A stretch of DNA of 64,000 nucleotides from Streptomyces fildesensis (lineage in GTDB: Bacteria; Actinomycetota; Actinomycetes; Streptomycetales; Streptomycetaceae): the NCBI RefSeq assembly GCF_016107395.1, contig NZ_JAAIKO010000026.1, positions 45,189-109,188 on the forward strand, read 5' to 3'. Shown here piece by piece: positions 49,479-59,147 of this stretch (position 1 is its first letter; each line of letters starts with the position of its first letter). The notes beneath the pieces are model-generated. The model saw only the letters and a list, made by a program, of their open reading frames with translations, searched no databases and was not told the origin of the DNA. The position numbers were made by a program, and so were the translations under genes.

Positions 49479-50036
49479 TCAATATCGGCGAATGGATGTG
49501 CGCAAGAGTTTGACGCTCCGGGACCTGTCGGTCGAGATCCGGCGTGGCGACCCGGGAGCGGTGAGGCGGCTGCCCGTGGCGTCCTCGCGGCTGCCGTCGG
49601 CGAGCGGGGTGCGGCCCCAGTGGGCGATGGAGGCGATGCGCACGCCGAGGCGGTGCAAGGTCGAAAAGAGCTCGGTGGAGGCGCCGACGCCGGGGGCGCT
49701 CTCGAGCGCGAGCACCAGAGCGAGCTTGTCCTGGACAAGGGCGGCGTCGATGTCCGCGCCGGTGAGGCACAGCGCGACCTGATCGGCGTTCTCCTCGGCC
49801 CGGACGTGGACACACTCGATCATCCGCAGCGTCTGCCGCAGCGCACCCTCAGGTTGGTACGGCGCGTCGATGAACACGGGCAGTACCTGCAGGTCGATTC
49901 CTCCCGCTTGCAGCTGCGGCAGCCAGCGCTCCCTGAAGAAGGATCCCCAGCGCTTCGGGGGCCGGGCGGCGACTGCCGTCAACAGATCGTTGTGGGCGTC
50001 GGCGACGACAGCGCGACGGTGCAGCTCCTCGAACAT
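49479..50036 (-). pseudogene. 3'-truncated membrane dipeptidase (peptidase M19) gene
   Basis: The start is intact: MFEELHRRAVVADAHNDLL with the metal-binding HND, then RWGSFFRERWLPQLQAGGID, ALVLALESAPGVG and RIASIAHWGRTPLADGSRED. Homology ends at ATGSRLTA after about 160 residues, where the frame runs into unrelated DNA. The remaining half of the usual 350-400 residue enzyme, with further metal ligands, is missing, so it is inactive. Confidence 0.78.
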
Positions 50037-50500
50037 CAGCGGCCTTTCCGGGCAAGGGGATGAGGGTCGGATCCGGAGAGTAGGCCCCCTTCGAGCTGCA
50101 CGATTGGTGTCGACGGATGAAACGGAACTCCGGTTCTTGAAGCGCGGCACCACTCCGTGGCAGCGGTCCGGACCCGAGGGCAAGGACTTCATGCGTCCGC
50201 CCGCACGGCCGGGGAGTGCTGACGCTTCGTCACCCCTTGAGGGGTATACGGATGTCAGGCGGCGCATCGCAGTGCGGCGCGGCGGGATCGTCGCTCTCCT
50301 GCGGCAACAAGGCTGCTGCGGCTGCCGAATGGGCCCACCGGGACGCCGCCGACGTCCGTGAACCTGCCCCTGCCGAGGTGGCCGGCGAGAGACGGCGTCG
50401 TCGGCCTGTGCACTCGGGCGATCTTGGAGTTCTCGGAGTGGCGTGGACCACAGAGACGTTTCTCACAGGCCGATCTGCCCGAAAAAGGTAGATAACTCCT
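50037..50500. other. Intergenic stretch without a recognisable gene
   Basis: These 464 bases lie between the truncated dipeptidase and the operator of the type III PKS gene. A frame of 79 codons from ATG 50252 (CGAAGSSLSCGNKAAAAA) is open on the plus strand but shows no family motif or good ribosome site. It is not called. Confidence 0.5.
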
Positions 50501-50557
50501 GAAGTGGAGTGCAAAAGTACTCACTTGGACATGAAGTGATGAAGTGACCCATTTCAT
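50501..50557 (+). promoter_or_regulatory. Operator-like repeats upstream of the type III PKS gene
   Basis: GAAGTG occurs at 50501, 50533 and 50541. TCACTT-N7-AAGTGA (50521-50539) is a perfect inverted repeat, and ATGAA-N9-TTCAT (50539-50557) a second one adjoining it. The segment is much more A/T-rich than its surroundings and ends 44 bp before the PKS start. This looks like a regulated promoter; the regulator is unknown. Confidence 0.6.
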
Positions 50558-50601
50558 ATGCTCCGTGGCATTCGATCATCCTGCGTAGAAAGGTGCGTAC
50601 T

Positions 50602-51786
50602 GTGACCGCTTATCTGTGCCCTCCCGCGGTGATACACGGCGAGCATGCCGTGGAGACCAGCCAGATCCTGGCGGAAGTACGTGACCGGCATCAGCACGCG
50701 CCGTGGCTGCCGCGGATCGACGGCATCGCGGCCAGTACCGGCATCGCTTCCCGCGGGTGGATGGTGCCGTTGGCCACCGCCGTCGCGTCCAGCGCCGGGA
50801 GCGGCCTGCGGACCCCGGGCGTCGCACCGGCCCGGCAGGCACTGATCCGCGACGGATTCAGCGAGCAGGAAGTGGACCGCGCGATCAGCGCGCTCGAGGC
50901 GATACCGGCGCCGCAGACCGTGCAGGAGCGCACCGCGCCCGCCTGGGAAGCCGTGCAGGCGTACGGGGAGCGGGCAGCGCGCGGGGCACTGCAGATCGCA
51001 GGGCTGGACGCCGCCGACGTCGACTGCCTGATCACCAGCCACTCGACCACCCCGGCTCTGCCGGGACTGGACATAGCGGTGGCCGACCGGCTGTCGCTAC
51101 GCGATGACGCGCTTCTCCTCCCGGCCACGCAGTGGGCGTGCATCGCGGGGACCCGCTCCCTCGCGCTGGCGGCCGACCTGGTGGCCGCGGACCCCGACCG
51201 GGTGGTTCTGGTCGTGATATCGGAGGCGCTGAGCACCACCTACCAGCCCGCGGACGACACCCTGGAGTCCTTGATCGTCCGGCTGCTGTTCGCGGACACC
51301 GCCGTCGCCGCGGTGGTCACCGGCCGCCCCAGGCCGCAGTCGGTGCTGCGGCTGGACGCGGCCTGGCACCACACCCTGCCCGGCACCCGGGACCTGCACC
51401 GGCTGGACACCCGTGCCGACGGCACGCACTTCGTCATGGACCGGCGCGGGCCGCGCGCCGTACAGGACACGGTCGTCGCGATGTGGGAGTGGCTGCGCCT
51501 CCGTCACCAGGACGACGCCAACCCCTGGCATCCCGATCTCCTGCTCGCGCACCCCGGCGGGACCCGCGTGCTGGAGTACATGGAACAGACGATGCCCGAC
51601 GGGTGGCCGACCGACGTCCTGGCCTACAGCCGCGACAGCTACACCAGCGGCAACCGCGGCGGTGCGGCCGTGTTCGACATCCTGCGACGCGCGCACGACG
51701 CCGGCCAGAGCGCGGGAAGCCGTACCGTGCTCTTCGCGGCGGCGCCCGGACTCACGGCCACGGCCGTCGAGGCGGAGTGGCTCTAG
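50602..51786 (+). CDS. Type III polyketide synthase
   Basis: This 394-residue chalcone/stilbene synthase-superfamily enzyme uses GTG 50602, 8 nt after GAAAGG. Catalytic residues are Cys180 in TQWACIAGTRSL, His317 in LLLAHPGG and Asn351 in TSGNRGGAAVFDIL, the full Cys-His-Asn triad. These enzymes extend acyl-CoA starters with malonyl units to pyrones, resorcinols or tetrahydroxynaphthalene. It does not look like RppA, and some features recall germicidin-type pyrone synthases, but the product is not predictable. No tailoring genes flank it. Confidence 0.85.
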   Translation: MTAYLCPPAVIHGEHAVETSQILAEVRDRHQHAPWLPRIDGIAASTGIASRGWMVPLATAVASSAGSGLRTPGVAPARQALIRDGFSEQEVDRAISALEAIPAPQTVQERTAPAWEAVQAYGERAARGALQIAGLDAADVDCLITSHSTTPALPGLDIAVADRLSLRDDALLLPATQWACIAGTRSLALAADLVAADPDRVVLVVISEALSTTYQPADDTLESLIVRLLFADTAVAAVVTGRPRPQSVLRLDAAWHHTLPGTRDLHRLDTRADGTHFVMDRRGPRAVQDTVVAMWEWLRLRHQDDANPWHPDLLLAHPGGTRVLEYMEQTMPDGWPTDVLAYSRDSYTSGNRGGAAVFDILRRAHDAGQSAGSRTVLFAAAPGLTATAVEAEWL

Positions 51787-51808
51787 GTGTACTGACCCCC
51801 CGGTGGTG

Positions 51809-53983
51809 CTACCTCGCGAGTTCCGCCCAGACGACCTTGCCGGTGTCGGTCCACCGCACCCCCCAGCGGGTGGTGAGCTTGTGGACGACGCGCAGGCCGC
51901 GCCCGCTGTCGTCGAGCAGGCCACCGCGGCCCAGCCGCGGCCGGCCGTTGCTGGTGTCACCGACCTCACACAGCAGGCTGTGACCGGTCTTGATCAGCCG
52001 CACCGTGATGGGACCGGTGGCGAAGCGGACGGCGTTGGTGACCAGCTCGCTGATCACCAGCAGCGCGCTGTCGCGCGGGGCGCTCTTGGCGTGCCATTGC
52101 CGTAGGACGGCAGAGGCCAGCGTGCGGGCCCGGGCGGCGGCGTCGTCGCGCGCCGGCAGACGCCAGGCCGCGGTGTCCCGTTTACGACGCCCGGCCATGC
52201 GGGCGAGCAACAAGGTCACGTCGTCGCGCAGGCGGCTTCGCGAGGCGAACTCGACGACCAGGCTCCTCGCGACCTGCTGCAGGTCGTCCCAGGGATGCAC
52301 CTTGCTCACCGCGTCCGTCAGCCGGTCGATGCCCTCGTCGATCGAGACCGCCGGATCCTCCACCAGACCGTCGGTGTAGAGCGCGAGCAAGGACCCGGGG
52401 GGAGCGGCGAAGGTGTGCACATCGAACGGCTCCCGCAAGGCGAAGGCGGTACCCAGGCCAGGATGGGGGTGCGTCGCGAGAGTCCTGGCGGACCCGTCGG
52501 GGAGGACGAGGATCGGCGGGAGATGGCCCGCGCTGGACGTGACCACCTGATGGCCGACCGGATCGTAGACCGCGATGCAGCAGGTCGACCCGAGCGCGCT
52601 GTAGCCGGCCGCCAGGCCGGCGTCCGCGTCGTCCAGGAGCGTGACGGTCTCGTCCAGATGCGCCAGCACCTCATCGGGCGCCAGCCCCGCCGACAGCAGC
52701 GCCCGGGCCTCCATGCTCAACTGGCCCATGGCTGCCGCGGCCCCCAGACCGTGCCCGACGACATCGCCGACCACGAGTGCGGTACGGCCGTCCGGCAGGG
52801 GAAAGCTGTTCACCCAGTCACCGCCGACGCCCGCGCTGTCGGGGGTGGTGGGCTGGTAGACGCTGGCGACCTCGATGGTGTCGCTGCCGGCGCGCGGCAG
52901 CAGCCGGCGCTGCAGCGCCAGTACCTGAGCGTGCTCGCGCTGGTGCTGGCGGGCCAGATCGACATGGTGGGCGGTCCTGGCCACCAGCTCCTGCAGATCC
53001 AGCAACTCGCTGTCGTGGAAGGGGCGGTCCGGCCGCCGCCAGACCTCCGCCACGCCCAGCACGATGGGCGGTGCGCCATCGGAGCCTTCCAGGACCAGCG
53101 GTATGCAGGCCACACTCGCCGGCCGGTCGACGGGGACCAGAGCACGCACCAGTCGCGGATCGCCGAGCACCCGCTCGATCGCCTCCCGATCGGGAATGAC
53201 GAGGGCCTGCGCGACGTCGTCACGCGTGACCGCGAGGGACAGCAGACGGCTCGCCTCGTTGGGAAGGTTGTCGCCGGGCGTCAGATAGCCCTCGGGCCAG
53301 GCCCTGTCCGGCATAAGAGCAGCCCGCCGCAGCCGGATGCGCCCCTGAGCCTGCTCGGTGACGGCCTCGCCCGTCCACACGGCGTAATCGAGGTCGACGG
53401 CGGCCACGTCTCCCCAGACCAGCAACGACTGGGCCAGGGACTGCGCCGTCTCACCGATGTCCAGCGACGTCCCGATGGCGGTCTCGGAAGCGTACAGATG
53501 CAACCTCTTGGCCATGGCGATCAGGGAGACGGTCAGGCCCTCCTGGGGCGCCGCGGCGGGCAGGATGCTCATGGATACCACCAGCTCCGACCCGTCGTCC
53601 CGCCGCAGACGCTGGACCCGGGCGACGTGCGCCTCCCCTGTCTCGATGACCTGCCGCAACCGCCGGATGACCGTCGGGATGTCGCCGGGAGGCAGCAGAT
53701 CGGCGAACGCCGCTCCGACGGTGACCCCCAGCCCATCGAAGGCGGGGGCGTCCAGGTTGCAGCGAGTGATTCTCAGTTCCCGGTCCAGATTGACGGCGCC
53801 GAGGATCTGCTCCTGGCCGGTGGTCGCGCGGTCGCCGTTCGGTGACCGAGGATCGGAGTGGTCGCCCTGCGGGGCGGCGGGATCGGCTGCGGCTGCCGGT
53901 CCGTCCCGCGGAATGTAGTCCCCCAGGGCACGGCTGACCTGCTCGAACGGCGACGAGGGCAAGGGGGATGATGTGGAGTCCAT
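51809..53983 (-). CDS. SpoIIE-type PP2C phosphatase with PAS, GAF and RsbW-like ATPase domains
   Basis: This 724-residue cytosolic regulator has a PAS-like domain (about 60-150, NLDRELRITRCN), a GAF domain (about 170-345, TAIGTSLDIGETAQSLAQ), a PP2C/SpoIIE phosphatase (about 360-575; GVGGDWVNSFPLPDGRTALVVGDVVGHG, LYTDGLVED, RDDVTLLLAR), and a C-terminal histidine-kinase-like ATPase (about 590-724; LLVISELVTNAVRFA, GRGLRVV). Such proteins control sigma factors through anti-sigma-factor antagonists, combining phosphatase and anti-sigma kinase in one chain. It converges with the PKS gene. Confidence 0.87.
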   Translation of the reverse strand: MDSTSSPLPSSPFEQVSRALGDYIPRDGPAAAADPAAPQGDHSDPRSPNGDRATTGQEQILGAVNLDRELRITRCNLDAPAFDGLGVTVGAAFADLLPPGDIPTVIRRLRQVIETGEAHVARVQRLRRDDGSELVVSMSILPAAAPQEGLTVSLIAMAKRLHLYASETAIGTSLDIGETAQSLAQSLLVWGDVAAVDLDYAVWTGEAVTEQAQGRIRLRRAALMPDRAWPEGYLTPGDNLPNEASRLLSLAVTRDDVAQALVIPDREAIERVLGDPRLVRALVPVDRPASVACIPLVLEGSDGAPPIVLGVAEVWRRPDRPFHDSELLDLQELVARTAHHVDLARQHQREHAQVLALQRRLLPRAGSDTIEVASVYQPTTPDSAGVGGDWVNSFPLPDGRTALVVGDVVGHGLGAAAAMGQLSMEARALLSAGLAPDEVLAHLDETVTLLDDADAGLAAGYSALGSTCCIAVYDPVGHQVVTSSAGHLPPILVLPDGSARTLATHPHPGLGTAFALREPFDVHTFAAPPGSLLALYTDGLVEDPAVSIDEGIDRLTDAVSKVHPWDDLQQVARSLVVEFASRSRLRDDVTLLLARMAGRRKRDTAAWRLPARDDAAARARTLASAVLRQWHAKSAPRDSALLVISELVTNAVRFATGPITVRLIKTGHSLLCEVGDTSNGRPRLGRGGLLDDSGRGLRVVHKLTTRWGVRWTDTGKVVWAELAR

Positions 53984-54207
53984 GCGGCTCTCTCAGCTCG
54001 CTCGCCGACCCCGGCACATGACCGGAGGCGTACCCGAGTCTCTCGTGCGGTGAAGCCCCGAGATCCCCTACGCACACCCATTGAATAACACTCGCGCCCT
54101 CTTCGCCTGCAAGGGCAGATCGCGCGATGAGAGCGGACGGTCACAGAGCGTATCCGCACACGTCCGCCGTGGGCTGGCGGTCACCCGCCCGGCGGTCGAC
54201 GACGGCC

Positions 54208-54235
54208 GCGCTCTGCCGCCCCGGCGGCAGAGCGC
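54208..54235 (-). terminator. Hairpin terminator of the D-amino acid oxidase gene
   Basis: A perfect 13-bp stem (54208-54220 with 54223-54235) closes on a CC loop, 21 nt after the stop of the minus-strand oxidase gene. No T tract follows, as usual in Streptomyces. Confidence 0.78.
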
Positions 54236-54256
54236 GGGTGCACGAGCAGGGTGACG

Positions 54257-55207
54257 TCAGATCTGGTCGGCGAGGTCTGCCACGGCCTCGGCGCAGCCCC
54301 ACGACAGAGTGACACCCGCACCGCCATGGCCGTAACAGGCGATCACGGGGACGGGAAAACCGTCGACGTGTTCCAGGCGAATGGTGTCGCGGGCCGGGCG
54401 GAGCCCCGTGGCGCGCGAGAGAACGGGCAGCCCGGCCAGCGCGGGCATGAGGGAGACCACCCGGCGAAGGATCGCCTGCTCGATCTCGGCCACGGGTTCC
54501 GTGGCCCATGAGCCGACCTGCGCCACGCCGCCGCAGACGATGTCTTCACGGCGGGGAACGATGTAGGTCAGGCCCCCGGGGTTCTCGGTGTCAGTGATCC
54601 ACTCGGTGATTCCCGGGTTGGCCAGGCGGACGATCTGCCCTTGGACGGGATACATCGAATCGTCGTCGAGGAGGGCTCCGGAACCCATCCCGGCGGCGAC
54701 GACCACCAGGTCGGCATCGCCGGCGAGGTCGTCGACGGCCGTGACCTTGCGCTCGACGAACGTCACCCCGAGGCCCGTGCAGCGCTTCTCCAGCCACGGA
54801 AGGTAGTGCGGCATGGATATGACGGGCACGGTCGCCCGCACCCCCGCCACCGCGCCGGAGGGCAGCTCGTCCGCGGCGGCCTCGTGGTGGAGGGGGACCG
54901 CATCGGTCCATGAGCGGTCCTCCCCGACGTGTCGCTCGACCACGAGGCCTTCCCGGAGATCGACACCGGCGGCACGGTCGGTGGAAAGCTGCTCGAACCG
55001 CGCGCGGGCCGCGAGCAACCAGCCCATCAGCGACGGCGATGTCCCGCTCCGGTAGGGAAACCACACGGCCGCCGCGACGCTGGACACACTCTCCTCCGCC
55101 CGCTGATCAGCGATCACCGTGACGGCATGGCCGCGCAGGGCCAGATCGTGGGCGATGCTCAGACCGACGATCCCCGCTCCCACGACGTTGACACGTTTCG
55201 ACACCAC
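54257..55207 (-). CDS. D-amino acid oxidase (DAAO/DASPO family)
   Basis: This 316-residue FAD enzyme has the dinucleotide site VNVVGAGIVGLSIAHDLALRGHAVTVIA, YPVQGQIVRLANPGITEWI with YIVPRREDIVCGGVAQVGSW, and RPARDTIRLEH with the final FAD loop CYGHGGAGVTLSWG. It oxidises D-amino acids to keto acids, ammonia and peroxide. GTG 55207 or 55204 is the start. It lies between two SpoIIE-type phosphatase genes. D-Ala turnover could matter to the van system 11 kb away, but that is only an idea. Confidence 0.88.
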   Translation of the reverse strand: MVSKRVNVVGAGIVGLSIAHDLALRGHAVTVIADQRAEESVSSVAAAVWFPYRSGTSPSLMGWLLAARARFEQLSTDRAAGVDLREGLVVERHVGEDRSWTDAVPLHHEAAADELPSGAVAGVRATVPVISMPHYLPWLEKRCTGLGVTFVERKVTAVDDLAGDADLVVVAAGMGSGALLDDDSMYPVQGQIVRLANPGITEWITDTENPGGLTYIVPRREDIVCGGVAQVGSWATEPVAEIEQAILRRVVSLMPALAGLPVLSRATGLRPARDTIRLEHVDGFPVPVIACYGHGGAGVTLSWGCAEAVADLADQI

Positions 55208-55243
55208 CGCGGCACCCCCAATGCCTCGAATCCGATACGGACT

Positions 55244-55402
55244 TCACTGCGCGATGTTCCTCATCGTCGCGCTCAAGTCACTGCCGCTCGCCGCAGCCGG
55301 CCGCGTGATCACGATATCTTCCGGGCCGGGGACACGCTTGTTCTTCCAGATCTTGTCGGCCACGCTCGCCAACAGGTCGTCGATCTCGGGGTCCGCAGCC
55401 TT
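55244..55402 (-). pseudogene. Short C-terminal gene remnant, family unknown
   Basis: A minus-strand frame without a plausible ATG encodes about 50 residues with protein-like composition: AADPEIDDLLASVADKIWKN, KRVPGPEDIVITRPAAASGS, DLSATMRNIAQ and a stop. Charge pattern and codon use look coding. There is a stop two codons upstream of the start of this stretch. It is probably the end of a truncated gene. No family was recognised. Confidence 0.4.
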
Positions 55403-55430
55403 TCACCACAGCGTTCCGCGGCGGCCGAGG

Positions 55431-58400
55431 TCAGGGTCCGCCTGGGGTGAAGGTGCCGAGGGGCAGTTCCAACTCGATCCAGACCACCTTGCCGTGGCGG
55501 GTGGCGCGGCTGCCCCAGCGGTGGGCGAGTTCATTGACCAGGTGCATACCGCGGCCGCCCTCGTCCTCCTCGGAGACGCGGCGCACCCGGGGTACCTGGT
55601 TGTCGGTGTCGGCCACTTCGAGCGTGAGGACCCGGTCGCGGAAGAGCCGTAGCTCGGTGGGCATTCCGGTGTGCAGCAGGGCGTTGCTGACGAGCTCACT
55701 GACCAGCAGTTCGGCGACCTCGCTGAGCGACTGCAGCCCCCAGGAGCACAGCCTCGCCCGGGTGAACCTCCGGGCCTCGCCCACCACGGCCATGTCGCCG
55801 GACAGCGGCAGCATGGCGATCCAGTCGTCACGTACCGGCATTGCCCGCGCCATGATGATGGCGATGTCATCCTCGCTGTCCTTGGCCGACAGCGCGTCGA
55901 GCACGGCGTCGCAGCTGGCCTCCAGGGACGGTCCGCGGTTGGCCACGGCCTGCGAGAGCAGCAGCATCCCCTCGTCGAGGTCCCGGTCGCGCCGTTCGAT
56001 CAGTCCGTCGGTGTAGAGCACCAGAACACCGTCCTCGGGGAGGGTGATCTCCACGTTCTCGAAGGCAACGCCGCCGACACCGAGCGGGACGCCGGGGGGC
56101 AGGTCGATCAGCCGCGTGGACCCGTTCGGGTCCTGCACCACGGGTGGCGGATGTCCGGCGCAGGCGATGATGCAGCTGCGGTCGACGGGATCGAACACCG
56201 CGCACACACAGGTCGTGAACTGCCCGTCCCCGATCGCCGACGCCGTCTCGTCCAGGCGCCGGAGCACCCGGTCCGGGGACATGTCCAAGGTGATCAGCGT
56301 GCGGGCCGCGGTGCGCAGCTGGCCCATGGTGGCGGCGGCGCGGATGCCGTGGCCCATCACGTCGCCGACGATCAGGGCGACCCGTCCACACGACAGCGGC
56401 ACGACGTCGAACCAGTCGCCGCCGACCTCGCTGACGACGCTGCTCGGCAGGTAGCGGTAGGCGATCTCCAGGCCCGGTGTGAGGTGGACCTCCTGCGGCA
56501 GCAGGCTGCGCTGGAGGGTGAGCACGGTGTCGCGTTCACGCCGGTAGAGGCGCGCGTTGTCGATGCAGACCGCGGCGCGGGCCGCCAGCTCTTCGGCGAG
56601 CGCGACATCGGCCACCGTGAAGGGCTCCGGATTGCGCATCCGGATGAACTCGGCCCCGCCGAGCACCACACCGCGGGCGGGCAGCGGCACCATCAGATAC
56701 GAGTGGACGCCCGCGTCGAGGCCCGGCTGGACGCGGTCGGGGTGCGCCACGATCCGGCGCAGGGCGGCCTCGTCCACCTGCGCCACCAGGATGGACCGGC
56801 CGGTGCGCAGGCTCTCGGCGTAGAGCTTGGCCGACCGGGAGGTCCCGCCGACCTCGTCGGCCGCCCCGATCATGCCCGACTCGTTGACCTCGCCGACCGC
56901 GACAGCACGCAGCAGAACCCTTCCGTCGGTCGGTGACGTCGTCTGGTCGCCCTCCTCGTCCCCGCCCTGGACGACCGATTCCAGCAGGTCGACCGTGGCG
57001 AAGTCCGCGAACCGCGGGATCACCAGCTCCACCAGTTCTTCCGCGGTCCGCTGCAGGTCGAGTGTGGTCCCGATCCGGGAGCTGGCGTCGTTGAGCAGTG
57101 CCAGCCGCTCCTGCGCGGCGTGGGCCTCCTCCAGCGCCTGCTGGCGGGCCTTGGACGCGTCCCGCTCACGGGTGTAGAGCAGGGCGTTGTCGATCGAAAC
57201 CGCGGCACGGGCCGCCAGCTCTCCGGCGAGTGCCAGATCTTCCTCGTCGTAGGGCCGGTCGGTGATGGTCCGGTAGAACGAGACCACTCCGACCACCGCG
57301 TCGCGTGCGATCAGCGGAACCACCATGAAACTGCGGAGACCCTGCTCGCGCGACGCGGCGTTCCTGATCGGATCCTCGGCGAACCAGCTCAGCCCCTCTT
57401 CGTCCATCCGGGGTACCAGCACGGGCCGACGGTGCGCCAGGCTCCAGGCGTACGGCGTGGTGGGATGGAACCGGTGGACGTCGCCGACCGGGGCCACCGG
57501 CACCATCCCCGCACCGTCGGTGGTGTGGAAGGCCAGGCGGCGCAGGAGCGCCGACCGGTCGGGCGGGCCGGGGACCTCCTCGCCGCGCAGCAGAGCGTCC
57601 ACGACCTCGACCACGACCGTGTCGGCGAGCGTCGGAGTGGCGACCTCGGCCAGTTCGCGCGCTGTCTGCGTCAGGTCCAGCGTGGTGCCGATGCGGGCGG
57701 ACGCCGCATTGATCAGCGCGAGCCGCTCACGGGCCGCGTTGGCCTGGCGCAGCGCCTGTTGCCGGGACTCCCCGGTCTCGTGCTCCCGCCGGTAGAGCAG
57801 GGCGTTGTCGACGGCCACCGCGGCCCGGGAGGTCAGCTCGTCACCCAGCGTGACATCGTCCTCGCCGAACGCCTCCATGCCGCCGCGCCGCGAGTACACG
57901 ACCATGCCCAGTACGGCCCCGCGCACGACCAGCGGAGTCACCCGCACCGTCCGGGACACCCGGGTCTGGTAGGCGTGGACCCGTTCGGCGGCCTCAACCG
58001 GGGCGAGCGGGGGGAGATCCACCGAGGGCACGATGACCGTCCGGTGCGTCGCCATCGCCTCGGCGTACGGCGAATCCCGCGGCACCCGGTGGACCGCGTC
58101 GACCGGCAGGTCCCGTACCGGATAGCCGGGGTCGGAGCTGGCGATCGCGAGGCGGCGGACCTGCTCCGCCCCGTCGGGTGCCGAGGAATCCGCGTTCTGC
58201 CCGGTGATCAGGCGCTCGAGGACGAAGACGCCGCTCACATCGGCCAGCCGGGGGACCATGGTGTCGGCGAGTTCCTGCGCGGTCCGTCCCAGATCGAGTG
58301 TGGTGCCGATCCGAGACGTGGCGTCGACGAGCACTTCGAGCCGTTCACGCGCTGTGGCGGCCCGCGACTCGGCCTGGAAGCGCTCGGTGACCTCGATGAT

Positions 58401-59147
58401 CGTGGAGCTCACCCCGAGGATCCGACCGGTCCGTTCCTCCAGCCGGAAGTAGGAGGCCGACCAGGCACGTTCCTTCGAGGGGTCCGCGGGCGTGATGCCG
58501 TGGGACCGGGCGTCCACGACCGGTTCGCCGGTCTCCAGCACCTGCCGCATCACCGCCTCGATCTCCTCCCCGTTGAGCCCCGGCAGCACCTCGGTCAGGC
58601 GCCGGCCCAGATGCTGATCCGCGGGCAGGCCGTTGATCCGGGCGAGGGCGTCGTTGAGCCGTACGAAGCGCAGGTCGGTGTCGTAGACGGCCATGCCGAC
58701 GGGTGACTGCGTGAAGAAACTGTCGAGGACGGCCAGGTCGGACTCGATGCGGCGGATCTCCCTGACGTCCGATGCCACGGCGAGGACGAGGGGACGGCCG
58801 GACTCGGTCGGGATGGGATGGGTACGGAACTCCAGGTTCACCGAGTGGCCGTCACGGTGCTTCACGGGGAAGACCCCGGACCACGCCTCGCCGCCCAGAA
58901 TGCCGGCGAAGAGGTCCATGACGCGCGGCTGCTGTTCCACGTCCACGAGCAGGTGGGAGGCGAAGGCGCCGACGGCCTCCTCGGCTGTGTAGCCGAGCAG
59001 CACCTCGGCGTCGGCGCTCCAGTGAATGATGCGTCCGTCGTCCTGGATCAGCGCTGTGGCGATGGGAATGAACAGCAGGCCGCGTGACAGCGCCTCGCCG
59101 CCCGCCGCGTCGCGTCCCACGTCCGCACCAGTCGTCGGCCCGTCCAT
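55431..59147 (-). CDS. Large SpoIIE-type phosphatase with two PAS, three GAF and a RsbW-like domain
   Basis: This sensor-phosphatase of about 1,238 residues has PAS1 (IPIATALIQDDGRIIHWSAD) and PAS2 (SPVGMAVYDTDLRFVRLNDA) at the N-terminus. Three successive GAF units follow, each opening with SRIGTTLDL or ARIGTTLDL. The PP2C/SpoIIE domain (VSEVGGDWFDVVPLSCGRVA, VGDVMGHG, LYTDGLIE) and a C-terminal ATPase (LLVSELVSNALLHTG, GRGMHLVNELAHRWG) close it. It probably reads several ligands or redox states and feeds a sigma-factor partner switch. ATG 59147 is chosen where family-like sequence begins; ATG 59189 or 59282 are possible. Confidence 0.85.
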   Translation of the reverse strand: MDGPTTGADVGRDAAGGEALSRGLLFIPIATALIQDDGRIIHWSADAEVLLGYTAEEAVGAFASHLLVDVEQQPRVMDLFAGILGGEAWSGVFPVKHRDGHSVNLEFRTHPIPTESGRPLVLAVASDVREIRRIESDLAVLDSFFTQSPVGMAVYDTDLRFVRLNDALARINGLPADQHLGRRLTEVLPGLNGEEIEAVMRQVLETGEPVVDARSHGITPADPSKERAWSASYFRLEERTGRILGVSSTIIEVTERFQAESRAATARERLEVLVDATSRIGTTLDLGRTAQELADTMVPRLADVSGVFVLERLITGQNADSSAPDGAEQVRRLAIASSDPGYPVRDLPVDAVHRVPRDSPYAEAMATHRTVIVPSVDLPPLAPVEAAERVHAYQTRVSRTVRVTPLVVRGAVLGMVVYSRRGGMEAFGEDDVTLGDELTSRAAVAVDNALLYRREHETGESRQQALRQANAARERLALINAASARIGTTLDLTQTARELAEVATPTLADTVVVEVVDALLRGEEVPGPPDRSALLRRLAFHTTDGAGMVPVAPVGDVHRFHPTTPYAWSLAHRRPVLVPRMDEEGLSWFAEDPIRNAASREQGLRSFMVVPLIARDAVVGVVSFYRTITDRPYDEEDLALAGELAARAAVSIDNALLYTRERDASKARQQALEEAHAAQERLALLNDASSRIGTTLDLQRTAEELVELVIPRFADFATVDLLESVVQGGDEEGDQTTSPTDGRVLLRAVAVGEVNESGMIGAADEVGGTSRSAKLYAESLRTGRSILVAQVDEAALRRIVAHPDRVQPGLDAGVHSYLMVPLPARGVVLGGAEFIRMRNPEPFTVADVALAEELAARAAVCIDNARLYRRERDTVLTLQRSLLPQEVHLTPGLEIAYRYLPSSVVSEVGGDWFDVVPLSCGRVALIVGDVMGHGIRAAATMGQLRTAARTLITLDMSPDRVLRRLDETASAIGDGQFTTCVCAVFDPVDRSCIIACAGHPPPVVQDPNGSTRLIDLPPGVPLGVGGVAFENVEITLPEDGVLVLYTDGLIERRDRDLDEGMLLLSQAVANRGPSLEASCDAVLDALSAKDSEDDIAIIMARAMPVRDDWIAMLPLSGDMAVVGEARRFTRARLCSWGLQSLSEVAELLVSELVSNALLHTGMPTELRLFRDRVLTLEVADTDNQVPRVRRVSEEDEGGRGMHLVNELAHRWGSRATRHGKVVWIELELPLGTFTPGGP

